A stretch of DNA of 64,000 bases from JBAZYV01 sp041658345 (GCA_041658345.1 JBBAAK010000001.1:62001-126000), one strand, 5' to 3'; shown: positions 33,893 through 42,964, counted from the stretch's first letter. The notes: generated from the sequence alone by a model not told the origin. Numbers and translations are program-made.

Positions 33893-35113
33893 TCAAACTG
33901 ATTCATTGGCTACTGTGTTTCTCATACGCATGATTGGTGAAACTATCAAGAATCCTATAAAGATTATTACTGTGAGGACTACAAGCGGAATTTTCTGGCT
34001 ATCTAAAGAATCGCTGGACCATCCGTATAAAATTGGACCGATTATCACTGCTGCTTGAGAAACGAAGGAATAAAATCCGAATTCCGTGCCTGAACGCTCT
34101 GGCTTTACCACTCTGGCATAGTGCGCTCTTAGTATCGATTGGCTATTGCCTATTGAGAAACCACCTAGTATTGAAATGAGTACAACTAATGGTGTGGATG
34201 GTGGTAATAAAAGAAGCACAAAAGCCATCATCATACAGATCATAGAGCTTGTGAAAACAGTATTCATTTTACCCCTTGTGGCTAATCGTCCTCCTATAAC
34301 TGTGGCTGGGAAGGCCACAACTTGAATGAGCAAGAGCATGTAACCGATTTGCATAGAAGTGAGCCCTAATTCTTTTGAACAATACAAAGCGAAAAAGAGT
34401 ATAAAAACGGTGATACATTCGCTGATGATCCAAAATCCTAAAAGAAACTGAGTTTTTTGCTTACGAGTTAAGCTTACTGATTCTTCGTAGCTCGACGGTA
34501 AAGTATTGAAGTATTTCAGCCCTTTGAGTGCTAGCCCTGAAAAGAATGCATAAAAAAGGCTGACGCTTAAGAAAACTGAGAGTGAAAATTCCGAACTTTG
34601 TTTCTGGAGTATGAGCACCATAATTAGACTTAAAATGCCTCCAATATAACCAATCCCCCAAGCAAAACCACTATAACGATAAGATTCTGGTCCTTGTGAA
34701 ATGTGAGGTAAAACCGAATCTGAAAGTGAGAGTGATGCAATGAACATTGCCTGCGTAATTACAAAAAGTGGAGCAACCAATGCCTCAGAAAATGAAGTGG
34801 CTAAACCCAGCAAAATCATTCCTAAAGAGCTTAGAACGACTGTCCACTTTAAGAACTTGTATTTCCCATATTTATCCGAAGTTTTTCCCCATAATAAAGC
34901 AAGTAGCACACCTAAAAAAGTCGCGATTGCATTTGCTGTTCCCCAAGCTGCGAGTGGATAACCAAAGTTAATAAGTACTGTTGCAAAATAAGCAGGAAGA
35001 AGAAATGCCCCATAAGAAAGTATGTAGCCGGAATTCGCAAAATCGTAATATGCCCAACTTCTTACTATGCTGTTTTTATTCACGTTATCGTTTGAGTTAA
35101 TAAGCAAAGGCAT
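33893..35113 (-). CDS. UMF1-type MFS transporter
   Basis: A 406-residue membrane protein with about 12 helices. The N-terminal signature RSWAYYDFANSGYILS corresponds to the W-x-x-Y-D-x-A-N-S motif of UMF1/Atg22-like transporters. Loop 2-3 appears as LLWGKTSDKYGKYKFLKW. Homologues export small solutes such as amino acids; the substrate here is unknown. The start codon ATG (35113-35111) abuts an array A repeat. Confidence 0.85.
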   Translation of the reverse strand: MPLLINSNDNVNKNSIVRSWAYYDFANSGYILSYGAFLLPAYFATVLINFGYPLAAWGTANAIATFLGVLLALLWGKTSDKYGKYKFLKWTVVLSSLGMILLGLATSFSEALVAPLFVITQAMFIASLSLSDSVLPHISQGPESYRYSGFAWGIGYIGGILSLIMVLILQKQSSEFSLSVFLSVSLFYAFFSGLALKGLKYFNTLPSSYEESVSLTRKQKTQFLLGFWIISECITVFILFFALYCSKELGLTSMQIGYMLLLIQVVAFPATVIGGRLATRGKMNTVFTSSMICMMMAFVLLLLPPSTPLVVLISILGGFSIGNSQSILRAHYARVVKPERSGTEFGFYSFVSQAAVIIGPILYGWSSDSLDSQKIPLVVLTVIIFIGFLIVSPIMRMRNTVANESV

Positions 35114-35138
35114 GGTAGCAAACTTTCTATATTCCCCC
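35113..35138 (-). repeat. Array A repeat, copy 3
   Basis: Leftward ATATAGAAAGTTTGCTACCA, ending on the A of the transporter start codon. It shares AGAAAGTTTGCTACCA with copy 1. Confidence 0.55.
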
Positions 35139-35191
35139 TACTTTGTTACTATCCACCGGCAGAGCTTAGGCTTTGCAAGAAAAACGAGTTG

Positions 35192-36022
35192 TCATAATGT
35201 AGAACTACTGTCGCAAAAGTCAGCATAATTGTCATTTGCTACAGCTTCTCTTTTAATAATCTCGAGCAATAACTCTGGTTTTTCAGCAAGTCTACTCAAC
35301 CTAACTTTTTTCCCACTATACTCCCCATCTAAGTCTAAAACCTCTAGCTCCCCACTCTCAAGTAAGTGAGTGGCAATATCCAAATATTCGTCAGTAACAC
35401 GTCCATCTAAAAACTGTTCTACTTCTCCAACGTAATCGGCATACTCACGTCCCCAAATGGTGGCCCTAGATATTGCTGATATTGCTTCTGTAATTTCATA
35501 TATTCTGCGTTTTTTTTGTGCATCAGTTTCAATGGAAGAATCTGTTTCTGATTCAGCACCCACAACCAACTCTTCTGCGGCTGACAATTGTAAGGCGAGC
35601 ATGGCTTTTGCTGTAATTTCTCGTAATAATTCGGCACGTGTCATAAAAACTCTGTGTCCTTTAGAATCTTGTTCTTCTCCTAAGCCAATTTCCCCTAATG
35701 TGGCAATGAGCTCAGCTCTAGTCCTTGCTATGCGTTGATCAAGAGATTCCTCAGGTTTTTCTACTTCAGGTTCACTTGCGGATTCTACTGTGGAAGCAGG
35801 TAGGTCAGCAATTTCATCCAAAGGATCATCAGGCTTAACATCATCAGCATCATCATCACCTTCTGCATGTGGTGAGCTACGGTAGTCAAAAGCTTTGCCT
35901 GGAAAATCAAGATAGTCAAGTAATACTCTAGCATCTTTACTCTCTCCCGCACTAAAGCGTTTAATCACGTTATTTAATGCCACTCCGTCATCCGAAGAAC
36001 TTGATAAATCGTTGTCATCCAT
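35192..36022 (-). CDS. Hypothetical acidic protein
   Basis: A 276-residue, highly acidic protein (clusters such as EGDDDADDVKPDD), no signal or membrane helix. The N-terminal part repeats short FLD/YLD blocks (DARVLLDYLDFPGKAF; later VEQFLDGRVTDEYLDIATHLLE). No family recognised. First gene of array A after tRNA-Met. Confidence 0.6.
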   Translation of the reverse strand: MDDNDLSSSSDDGVALNNVIKRFSAGESKDARVLLDYLDFPGKAFDYRSSPHAEGDDDADDVKPDDPLDEIADLPASTVESASEPEVEKPEESLDQRIARTRAELIATLGEIGLGEEQDSKGHRVFMTRAELLREITAKAMLALQLSAAEELVVGAESETDSSIETDAQKKRRIYEITEAISAISRATIWGREYADYVGEVEQFLDGRVTDEYLDIATHLLESGELEVLDLDGEYSGKKVRLSRLAEKPELLLEIIKREAVANDNYADFCDSSSTL

Positions 36023-36088
36023 ATTTTAAAAAATTAAAAAAGGGGTTTAGTGTCCCTTAATTTTAAAAGCATGTCAAATTTTTAATAG

Positions 36089-36164
36089 TGGTGGGTCCGG
36101 CTGGACTTGAACCAGCGACCAAGAAGTTATGAGCCTCCTGCTCTAACCACTGAGCTACGGACCC
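36089..36164 (-). tRNA. tRNA-Met (CAT)
   Basis: A 76-base cloverleaf with encoded CCA. Acceptor GGGTCCG pairs with CGGACCC; anticodon arm GGAGG-CTCATAA-CTTCT with anticodon CAT; T loop TTCAAGT. It could be elongator Met or lysidine-modified Ile2; an initiator is unlikely because position 1 pairs with 72. Confidence 0.93.
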
Positions 36165-36247
36165 ATGTTGGAAAAGGACAATTTAAAAACTGAGCGTGCT
36201 TAGTTTAATTGGAATGTTTGCCGTTTGCAAATGGAGCTTTGAACTTT

Positions 36248-36526
36248 CTATTTATCGCTTGCTCTTGGCACACCTTCTCCTAACATATTATCTACGTACA
36301 CTCCATCTTCCACGTATGGTCTACTTGCCATAGCGTGGCCTATTGAAGCTCTTATTTCCGCTATAGGTAATCTTTGTACCTCACCATGGAATGTTAAGTC
36401 CCTAATAACCGTTTCCATACGTGGTGTGTGACTACTGATATCTTTTACTTCAGCGCTCTGCAAACCACCAATTCTTCTCTGTTCAAGATCCGTAGTACGT
36501 CCCGATTCCCCTTCCAATCCTGCCAT
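36248..36526 (-). CDS. Hypothetical small protein
   Basis: A 92-residue protein with no recognised motif. The frame uses an ATG at 36526 and is bounded by stops, upstream of tRNA-Met on the same strand. It may be real because nothing else explains this gap, but support is limited to the open frame. Confidence 0.45.
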   Translation of the reverse strand: MAGLEGESGRTTDLEQRRIGGLQSAEVKDISSHTPRMETVIRDLTFHGEVQRLPIAEIRASIGHAMASRPYVEDGVYVDNMLGEGVPRASDK

Positions 36527-36609
36527 ATTGTGTTTTGTTTAAGATTGATTCTATTTTATTTGAATATTTTGGCTTGTAAATACCATTTTGGGGTGTTTTG
36601 GTGGCGTGA

Positions 36610-36638
36610 TTTACAAAGAAGAGCAAAATAGATAGACT
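36610..36638 (+). promoter_or_regulatory. Promoter of iscS-iscU
   Basis: TTTACA (36610-36615), 17 bp spacer, TAGACT (36633-36638), 22 bases before the ATG at 36661. Confidence 0.6.
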
Positions 36639-36660
36639 TAGCGCACATAAAAAGTGCTTT

Positions 36661-37908
36661 ATGACAGTACAAAATGAGATTAATGCGTTAATTGGCAAGA
36701 AATCCAAAAAGTTTATTTATATGGATCATGCGGCAACAACGCCAATGGATCCACGCGTAAAAAAAGCTATGGAGCCATATTTTGTGGAAAATTTTGGGAA
36801 TCCAGGCTCGTTTTATGAGGTTGGACTAAAAGCAAAAATGGCTGTTACAAAAGCACGTGAGAATACGGCTAAATACATAAAGGCTTTGCCGGAAGAAATC
36901 ATTTTTACAGGCAGTGGAACGGAATCAGATAATATGGCGATTTTTGGGGTGGCTAGAGCCAAAGGTAGCGGGCATATAATCACGTCTACAATTGAGCACC
37001 ATGCCGTTGAAATGCCTTGCGAACAATTGGAAAAAGATGGATTTAAAGTGACATATTTGGATGTAGACAAATACGGAATTGTGGATGCAAAAGATTTAAA
37101 AAATAATCTGCAAAAAGACACTATTTTGGTGTCTATTATGATGGCGAATAATGAGATTGGAACAATCCAGCCAATTAAAGAAATCGGCAAAATAATTAAA
37201 GATTTTAATAAAAAAACCGGCGCGAATGTTTTGTTCCATACGGATGCATGCCAAGCTGGCGGTTCTATGCCAATTGACGTTAAAAAACTTGGAGTTGATT
37301 TGCTTACGCTTAACGGATCCAAAATATATGGGCCAAAAGGAGTTGGGGTTTTGTACAAACGCAAAGGAGTAAAAATCAAACCTATTATGTATGGCGGATT
37401 CCAAGAGGCCGGGCTTAGGCCTGGCACAGAAAATGTGCCTAATATTGTTGGTTTTGCAAAAGCTTTTGAGCTCGTGCAAAATGGCATGGAGAAAGAGAAC
37501 AAAAGGCTTTGTGCACTTCGCGATCGCATGATTAACGGCATAGAAAAATCAATCAAAAAAGTGCGCCTAAATGGGCATAGCAAAAATCGTCTTCCAAATA
37601 ATGTGAACTTTACTTTTATGGACATAGAAGGAGAAGCGTTTACTTTGTTTTTAAATGAACTTGGCGTGTACGCGAGCACAGGTTCGGCGTGTACATCCGA
37701 GAGGCTCGACCCCTCGCACGTGATTGTTGCAACAGGTGTGCCTTATGAATGTGCGCATGGCTCTGTTCGGTTTACGCTTGGCCATTCAAGCACAAAAGAA
37801 GATGTGGATTATGTTGTTAAAATGGTTGCAAAAATCGTTGATATTTTACGCAAAATTTCTCCGCTTAATTTAGATGAAAAAACTTTAAAAAGTAACCTAC
37901 AATTATGA
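36661..37908 (+). CDS. iscS: Cysteine desulfurase (IscS/NifS family)
   Basis: A 415-residue PLP enzyme. MDHAATTPMDPRV (21-33), TGSGTESDN (83-91), TIEHHA (110-115), HTDACQAGG (193-201) and NGSKIYGPKG with the PLP lysine K221 are present. The flexible loop carries the catalytic Cys344 in STGSACTSERLDPS, typical of group I enzymes. It takes sulfur from cysteine and passes it to the IscU scaffold encoded next (4-base ATGA overlap). No IscR-type regulator gene is adjacent. Confidence 0.95.
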   Translation: MTVQNEINALIGKKSKKFIYMDHAATTPMDPRVKKAMEPYFVENFGNPGSFYEVGLKAKMAVTKARENTAKYIKALPEEIIFTGSGTESDNMAIFGVARAKGSGHIITSTIEHHAVEMPCEQLEKDGFKVTYLDVDKYGIVDAKDLKNNLQKDTILVSIMMANNEIGTIQPIKEIGKIIKDFNKKTGANVLFHTDACQAGGSMPIDVKKLGVDLLTLNGSKIYGPKGVGVLYKRKGVKIKPIMYGGFQEAGLRPGTENVPNIVGFAKAFELVQNGMEKENKRLCALRDRMINGIEKSIKKVRLNGHSKNRLPNNVNFTFMDIEGEAFTLFLNELGVYASTGSACTSERLDPSHVIVATGVPYECAHGSVRFTLGHSSTKEDVDYVVKMVAKIVDILRKISPLNLDEKTLKSNLQL

Positions 37909-38336
37909 CACTCAAAATGCTACAAGATGGAAGCAACTGGATGTATTCAAACGTTGTTAAAGAGCACTTTTTTCATCCACAAAATCTGCTCGAAAAAGCT
38001 CCAAAAAAAGGTGAGTTCGATGGCTTTGGCGAGGTTGGAAGCCCTGCTTGCGGAGACGTTATGAGAGTTTGGATTAAAGTGAGTCCTGACGGCAAAAAAA
38101 TCAAAGAATGCAAATGGCAGACATTTGGTTGTGCTTCTGCGATTGCAGCCACTTCTATGATGAGCGTGATTGTTACGGAAAAAGGCGGGATGACGCTTGA
38201 GAAGGCCTTAAAAGTGACTCCACAAATGATTACGGACCGCTTGGGGGGGCTACCTACCAGAAAAATCCACTGTAGCGTGCTTGGGGACCAGGCTTTGCAG
38301 AAGGCTATTGGAGAATTTAGATCAAAAAAGGATTAA
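37905..38336 (+). CDS. iscU: Fe-S cluster assembly scaffold IscU/NifU-N
   Basis: A 143-residue protein with the three ligand cysteines: Cys49 (GSPACGD), Cys76 (TFGCASAIA) and Cys123 (KIHCSVLG). The conserved HPxN appears as FHPQN near the N-terminus. It accepts sulfur from IscS and builds [2Fe-2S] clusters. The 3' end overlaps the convergent vapC gene by 4 bases. Confidence 0.93.
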   Translation: MTLKMLQDGSNWMYSNVVKEHFFHPQNLLEKAPKKGEFDGFGEVGSPACGDVMRVWIKVSPDGKKIKECKWQTFGCASAIAATSMMSVIVTEKGGMTLEKALKVTPQMITDRLGGLPTRKIHCSVLGDQALQKAIGEFRSKKD

Positions 38337-38746
38337 ATGGACTTTGCCTTTACGTAGCCCTTTTTTGCATAGGCTAAGATTTGCTTGTCTTCCGTTAGTA
38401 ACAGTAGTTTTTTTTCGATTGCCGTCGCAACGATTATTCTATCTGCAGGGTCTCCATGAAAATCACCTTTCAAGGATGTGCTTTTGAGTGCGATGCTTGG
38501 GTCAAGATTTATTACACTTATCCCAGTACCCTCTAGGGCCTTTGCCACCCAAATGTCTATTTTTAAACTTAGATTTATACGTTTTTTACTTACCAACATC
38601 CCAATTTCCCAAATTGAAAATGCTGATATATATTTTTCAGTGTCCGAGTCTATGAGTTTTTTTAGGCCAATTAGCATCTTATTGTGACCAAGCACATATT
38701 TTACAAAGATGTGTGTATCCAAAATTACTCCTTTTCTACGTCCCAT
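38333..38746 (-). CDS. vapC: VapC-type PIN-domain toxin
   Basis: A 137-residue PIN-domain protein: VILDTHIFVKY with the first catalytic Asp10, SAFSIWEIGML with the conserved Glu, and FHGDPADRIIVATAIE with the later acidic residues. It is a probable RNase that is neutralised by the product of the overlapping upstream antitoxin gene. Confidence 0.88.
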   Translation of the reverse strand: MGRRKGVILDTHIFVKYVLGHNKMLIGLKKLIDSDTEKYISAFSIWEIGMLVSKKRINLSLKIDIWVAKALEGTGISVINLDPSIALKSTSLKGDFHGDPADRIIVATAIEKKLLLLTEDKQILAYAKKGYVKAKSI

Positions 38747-38958
38747 TTTACATCTATTGGTGAAATGATATCGCCTGTTATTTTAAACGTTCCTTTCATA
38801 CAGCCAAATCCTTTAAAATTCTGCTTATGCTTAATCGGCACTAATTTTGCAATTGGTTTGCCACGTTTTGTTATAGTAATTTCTGTTTTAGAAAAGCGCA
38901 CATCATCCATCATGTGTAAACATTTAGCCTTAAATTCTGTTGCCGATATCGTTGCCAT
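38725..38958 (-). CDS. vapB: Phd/YefM-type antitoxin
   Basis: A 77-residue protein beginning MATISATEFKAKCLHMMDDV, followed by EITITKRGKPIAKLVPI, the Phd/YefM DNA-binding fold. The acidic tail would block the PIN toxin. It overlaps vapC by 22 bases. A 7-bp inverted repeat directly upstream is a probable operator. Confidence 0.87.
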   Translation of the reverse strand: MATISATEFKAKCLHMMDDVRFSKTEITITKRGKPIAKLVPIKHKQNFKGFGCMKGTFKITGDIISPIDVKWDVEKE

Positions 38959-38961
38959 AAC

Positions 38962-39012
38962 TGGTCATTTTAATATGACCATATTATAAAACAAGTTATA
39001 GCAAAATTGCAA
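38962..39012 (-). promoter_or_regulatory. vapBC promoter and operator
   Basis: Leftward TTGCAA (39012-39007), 18 bp spacer, TATAAT (38988-38983), then the inverted repeat TGGTCAT ... ATGACCA (38981-38962) over the expected transcription start. Confidence 0.65.
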
Positions 39013-39121
39013 GTTGTGTGATTAATTTGGTGCTGTCGGCGCTCTGACAACAAGCCACGGAAGCTATACGGTCTTTATTTTACGTAATTTTTCCAATAGA
39101 CTGCCTTTACTTACATTAAAA

Positions 39122-40468
39122 ATGAAAACTAATTTTCAAGATTATTTCCGAGCGTTAATCGGCAATGAAGAGGCTGAACAATTTTTTTGTTCTATAAAGG
39201 AAAGGGTTACGCGTAGAAGCCTGAGAGCCAACACATTAAGGACGTCAAAAGATGAGCTTGTAAAATGGCTTAGCTCCCAAGGGTATGAGGTGAAAGACAA
39301 TCCTTTTTCTTGTGATGGACTGGATATTTTAGGTCGCGGCGAGGAACTTGCATTAAAGCTTCCCTACCACAGTGGTTTCACTTATCCGCAAGATAGCGCG
39401 TCTATGTTCGCAATTGACGTGCTTGACCCAAAGCCGGGCGAAATGGTGCTGGATTTAACGGCTGCACCGGGTGGTAAAAGTACTCACATAGCCCAGCGCA
39501 TGCTAAACACCGGGGTTTTAGTGGCAAACGATCTGGATACAAAACGTTTAAAAGCATTGCACTCTAACCTGGAAAGGCTGGGGATTTTTAACACTGTGGT
39601 AACGAGATTCATGCCTCATAAAATGACGCAATATTACCCCGAAACTTTTGATAAAATCCTTCTCGATCCTTCTTGCAGTGGCGAAGGACTACTGGTTACG
39701 CCGGATGGAAAACCAAGTTTTTGGAATGAAAAATCTTTAAAACGCTACGCCTCAGAACAATATGGACTTTTACTTAGTGCTTTTAGATTGCTCAAGCCTG
39801 GTGGAAGACTCGTTTTTTCTACCTGTACTTTGAACAATATTGAAGATGAAGGACCTGTAAAAAAACTGCTTGAAAAAATGCCGGAAGCAGAAATTTTGGA
39901 GATCAATTTGAAACAAACACCGGAACAATTCGAAGACTTGGAAGGTGTGCGTTTTTGGCCACACAAAACCGGAACTAAGGGATTTTTTTGTATTGCGATT
40001 ACAAAAAAATCCTCACTTAATTTGGAACAAGAAAAAGAGACTTCTTATGAGATAAAAACTTTGAGCCAAAAACAACTCGAGCCTTTTAAGGAATTCGCTA
40101 AAGACTATTTTGGTTGCGATTTACCAGATGCGGAATTCACAATCCGTGACGAACATCTTTTTTTGATCAGCAAAGAACTCGCCAACTTTCCTTTGCTCCC
40201 ATTTTATTCGCTGGCTTTGCCTTTTATTAAAATTTGCAGAGATGAATTTAGGCCAACACATGCCGGCGCCTTAATTCTTGGCATGTCTGCTAAAAAACAT
40301 GTCTACAATTTGAATCGCGAGGAAGTTTTAAAAGTATTCCAAAGACAGCCAATCACCAATAATTCCACCGAACGCGGGCTTTACATTGCAAAATACCAAG
40401 ACTTTACAATAGGTGTAGCAAAACTCACGGACAAAGGTGTGGAAGTAGTTCTACCGCATCAATTCTAG
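39122..40468 (+). CDS. RsmF/RsmB-type rRNA (cytosine-C5)-methyltransferase
   Basis: A 448-residue enzyme. The SAM site DLTAAPGGKSTHIAQ is at 111-125, motif IV LLDPSCSGEG carries Cys185, and motif VI VFSTCTLN carries Cys235; these are the two cysteines of the NSUN/RsmF mechanism. The C-terminal ~130 residues resemble the RNA-binding extension of YebU/RsmF. Usually motif IV reads DAPCSG; here it is DPSCSG. The target cytosine cannot be told from sequence. Its 3' end overlaps rnc by 4 bases. Confidence 0.88.
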   Translation: MKTNFQDYFRALIGNEEAEQFFCSIKERVTRRSLRANTLRTSKDELVKWLSSQGYEVKDNPFSCDGLDILGRGEELALKLPYHSGFTYPQDSASMFAIDVLDPKPGEMVLDLTAAPGGKSTHIAQRMLNTGVLVANDLDTKRLKALHSNLERLGIFNTVVTRFMPHKMTQYYPETFDKILLDPSCSGEGLLVTPDGKPSFWNEKSLKRYASEQYGLLLSAFRLLKPGGRLVFSTCTLNNIEDEGPVKKLLEKMPEAEILEINLKQTPEQFEDLEGVRFWPHKTGTKGFFCIAITKKSSLNLEQEKETSYEIKTLSQKQLEPFKEFAKDYFGCDLPDAEFTIRDEHLFLISKELANFPLLPFYSLALPFIKICRDEFRPTHAGALILGMSAKKHVYNLNREEVLKVFQRQPITNNSTERGLYIAKYQDFTIGVAKLTDKGVEVVLPHQF

Positions 40469-41166
40469 TTCCACTGTTTGTTTTTAAGTGCATCTTTTGC
40501 TGCAGACTGCTCTGCCTCTTGTTTGGAAGGCCCTTTCCCTTGCCCAGCGAGTTCTTTGCCAAAATAAATGCCCATTTCAAAAACTTTATCATGATCCGGA
40601 CCTTCTTCCGTAAGAAGTTCATAAGTTGGAGTCATGCCAAGTTTTTCTTGAGTCAATTCTTGCACGCGGGATTTTGCATCCACGTTTAATCCCTGTTCAA
40701 TAATTTCATCGAGCAAAATTACTATGTTCTTTAGAATAAATTGATTCGCCAAATCAAAACCCTTGTCCAAATAAATTGCGCCGATTAAAGCTTCCATTGT
40801 ATTGGCCAATATATAATCCTTTTCACGACCGCCGGAAAGATCCTCACCCCTGCTTAAAAGCAGATATTTACCAAGCCCCATTTTCCTTGAAATTCTTGCC
40901 AGATTTTTGCCTTTTACAAGGGCGCTACGCCAATTTGTTAACTGGCCTTCCGGTTGATCCGGATGCTTGTGATACAAAAAATCGGTTACCACCAATTCCA
41001 AAACTGCGTCCCCCAAAAACTCAAGACGTTCGTTGTAGCCTTCTTCATCTTCGTGCTCATTTACATAAGATTTATGTATAAAAGCAAGCGACAACAGGTC
41101 TATGTCCGTAAAATGGACATCTATTGCGTCTTGCAGTTCATCTAAATTTTTAATTTTTACAGTCAT
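40465..41166 (-). CDS. rnc: Ribonuclease III
   Basis: A 233-residue protein. The catalytic signature NERLEFLGDAVLEL (45-58), the second acidic region NTMEALIGAIYLDKG, and a C-terminal double-stranded-RNA-binding domain (about 158-233, ending GKGPSKQEAEQSAAKDAL) are all present. It processes rRNA precursors and dsRNA. It overlaps the nusB 3' end by 17 bases in the same operon. Confidence 0.95.
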   Translation of the reverse strand: MTVKIKNLDELQDAIDVHFTDIDLLSLAFIHKSYVNEHEDEEGYNERLEFLGDAVLELVVTDFLYHKHPDQPEGQLTNWRSALVKGKNLARISRKMGLGKYLLLSRGEDLSGGREKDYILANTMEALIGAIYLDKGFDLANQFILKNIVILLDEIIEQGLNVDAKSRVQELTQEKLGMTPTYELLTEEGPDHDKVFEMGIYFGKELAGQGKGPSKQEAEQSAAKDALKNKQWN

Positions 41167-41560
41167 CGTATAGAGAGCTTAATACACCATTGATAAATTT
41201 TGAAGAGTTTTCGCTACCAAAATCTTTTGCGAGTTCGATTCCTTCATTTATTGCAACCAGAGCCGGCATGTCTTTATCGAATAAAAGTTCAGCCACCGCA
41301 AGCTCTAAAATCGCGCGATCTATCTCTGCAATTTTTTCCAGTGGCCATTCCGGAGCATATTTTTGGATGTTTTGCAGAATTTCTTCACGGTGAGTGAGAA
41401 TCCTTTCCAAAAGATTCACTGCAAAAGTTTTGTCTTTTATAGCCCCTCCTCCGTTGACCAAGTTATAATTAAGAATTTCGTTCACGTCTCCACCATGAAA
41501 TTCCCAGGCAAACATGGTCTGTACCACAATACTTCTAAGGATATGGCGTTCACTTGCCAT
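41150..41560 (-). CDS. nusB: Transcription antitermination factor NusB
   Basis: A 136-residue all-helical protein with the NusB pattern RHILRSIVVQTMFAWEF, IAEIDRAILELAVAELLF and ALVAINEGIELAKDFGSENSSKFINGVL. With NusE it promotes rRNA transcription antitermination. It lies 4 bases after rpmF and upstream of rnc, all ribosome-biogenesis functions. Confidence 0.94.
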   Translation of the reverse strand: MASERHILRSIVVQTMFAWEFHGGDVNEILNYNLVNGGGAIKDKTFAVNLLERILTHREEILQNIQKYAPEWPLEKIAEIDRAILELAVAELLFDKDMPALVAINEGIELAKDFGSENSSKFINGVLSSLYDDCKN

Positions 41561-41564
41561 TTTA

Positions 41565-41810
41565 TTAGTCGGCTTTAACCACTGTAACTTTACTTTCGGT
41601 CTGCTTCACTTTTTGAAGCACATCATTACCTCTGTAAAATCCGCATGCAGGGCAAACGTTGTGACGTTTTTGAACCGCTCCACATTTTGGACAATCTTGG
41701 AGTTGAGTTCCGTTAGCCAATGCTTTGCGAACTTTTCCTTGAAATGTCTTATAGCGACGTGATGATCGTCCTTTTGACTGTTTCTGTTTGGGGACTGGAT
41801 GTTTTGCCAT
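41565..41810 (-). CDS. rpmF: 50S ribosomal protein L32
   Basis: An 81-residue protein: MAKHPVPKQKQSKGRSSRR start, then the zinc ribbon CPKCGAVQKRHNVCPACGFYRG (two CxxC pairs). Longer than the usual ~60 residues because of a C-terminal tail after YRG. In many bacteria rpmF follows yceD; here a sanA-like gene sits between them. Confidence 0.94.
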   Translation of the reverse strand: MAKHPVPKQKQSKGRSSRRYKTFQGKVRKALANGTQLQDCPKCGAVQKRHNVCPACGFYRGNDVLQKVKQTESKVTVVKAD

Positions 41811-41867
41811 AATTCTTTATTTAGCTTGCGTATTTTAGACAATTACCTGAGTTTTGCAAGTAAAAAG

Positions 41868-42503
41868 TTAATTTAACTCTTCTTTTTCACCTCCAATATA
41901 GCCGGGAGACCATATGTAAATGTCTATAATCATCTTTAAAGTGGCCAGATATTCACGCAATTCATAGTAGTCGGCAAATACATAAGGCTGGAGCGATGCA
42001 GAGACTCCTACACTATCTATCCCAAATGAATTACAGGTGTAAAGTGCTCGTGATAAGTGGAAATCCTGTGTCACTAAAATCGCAGATGAGATGCCCCAAA
42101 CCTCATGTGCTCTAACGCAGGTGTCGTATGTTCTGCGACCGGCATAATCTTCCGAAATTACGTCTTTTGGAATGCCAAAAGTGTTTTGTAGTGTGAGCGA
42201 CATCACTTCCGGCTCGTTGTAAATAAGATAAGAATTATCGCCGGAAACTAGGATTTTTTGTACTTTTCCCGCTTGGTAAAGTGCTGTGGCTACTTTTAGG
42301 CGGTCGTTTAATGCGTCACTTGGAGTGCCGTCCGTTTTAATCCCGGCCCCAAAAACAATCGCCACATCTTTTGTTGGGACATTTTCAATCGTATGTATGT
42401 TTTTGTTTTCTACTCTACTGATTGTGATTGGGCTTAAAAGAAAATTTATAAAAACAACGGATAAGATCAAGAAAATTACCCTTTTAGTGATTTTGAGCTT
42501 CAT
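41868..42503 (-). CDS. SanA/YdcF-like DUF218 membrane protein
   Basis: A 211-residue protein with an N-terminal membrane helix (VIFLILSVVFINFLLSPITI) and a DUF218 domain: AIVFGAGIKTDGTPSDALNDRL, ILVSGDNSY, AGRRTYDTCVRAHEVWG and LVTQDFHLSRALYTC. E. coli SanA contributes to the envelope barrier; the biochemical reaction is not known. The ATG overlaps the yceD stop by 4 bases. Confidence 0.85.
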   Translation of the reverse strand: MKLKITKRVIFLILSVVFINFLLSPITISRVENKNIHTIENVPTKDVAIVFGAGIKTDGTPSDALNDRLKVATALYQAGKVQKILVSGDNSYLIYNEPEVMSLTLQNTFGIPKDVISEDYAGRRTYDTCVRAHEVWGISSAILVTQDFHLSRALYTCNSFGIDSVGVSASLQPYVFADYYELREYLATLKMIIDIYIWSPGYIGGEKEELN

Positions 42504-42964
42504 TTCACTAGATCTTTTAAGCCGGAAAGTGCTTTTATGCCCGGTTCCGGGTCTTTAAAGGTTTTGCATAATTTCGCGCAACGAGGGGCATTGTCCATGT
42601 TCAAAACAAGTTCTTGGCGGATCGGTTCGTAAGGATCGATTTCTATGCGGGTTTTATCCATAACAAGATGTTCGTTCTCGTCGTCTTCAAGCAATGGTTT
42701 TTGCTCATAGAAAAGCCATTCTTGAGGCGTAAAATCAATCTTGCGATTTAGAGTTTTACCGCAACGCACGCACTCAGCTACTTGCACCGCATCCAACTTT
42801 TCTATCATCATCATTACTCCCTCTTGTACGCGCATAATGTAACCTTCCGCCTTTATTGCACCTTTAAATGGCAAATCAGCAAAATCCTCCGCTTTAAATT
42901 CAAGGTCAAAATCTTGCTTTGTGCCTTTTGTGGCATTGTAGATTTGTGAAACTTTTATTATCAT
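42500..42964 (-). CDS. yceD: DUF177/YceD-family protein
   Basis: A 154-residue protein from ATG 42964; an upstream start would add 17 residues unlike the family. It has the pattern FKGAIKAEGYIMRVQEGVMMM, AECVRCGKTLNRKIDF and EPIRQELVLNMDNAPRC with a C-terminal CxxxC (RCAKLC). YceD is linked to 23S rRNA accumulation in other bacteria and is commonly adjacent to rpmF, as in this operon. Confidence 0.83.
   Translation of the reverse strand: MIIKVSQIYNATKGTKQDFDLEFKAEDFADLPFKGAIKAEGYIMRVQEGVMMMIEKLDAVQVAECVRCGKTLNRKIDFTPQEWLFYEQKPLLEDDENEHLVMDKTRIEIDPYEPIRQELVLNMDNAPRCAKLCKTFKDPEPGIKALSGLKDLVK

Noticed and set aside
36813..37679. 288-residue frame antisense to iscS
   Set aside because: iscS is certain from catalytic residues; the antisense frame is Ser/Phe/Pro-rich and has no motif.
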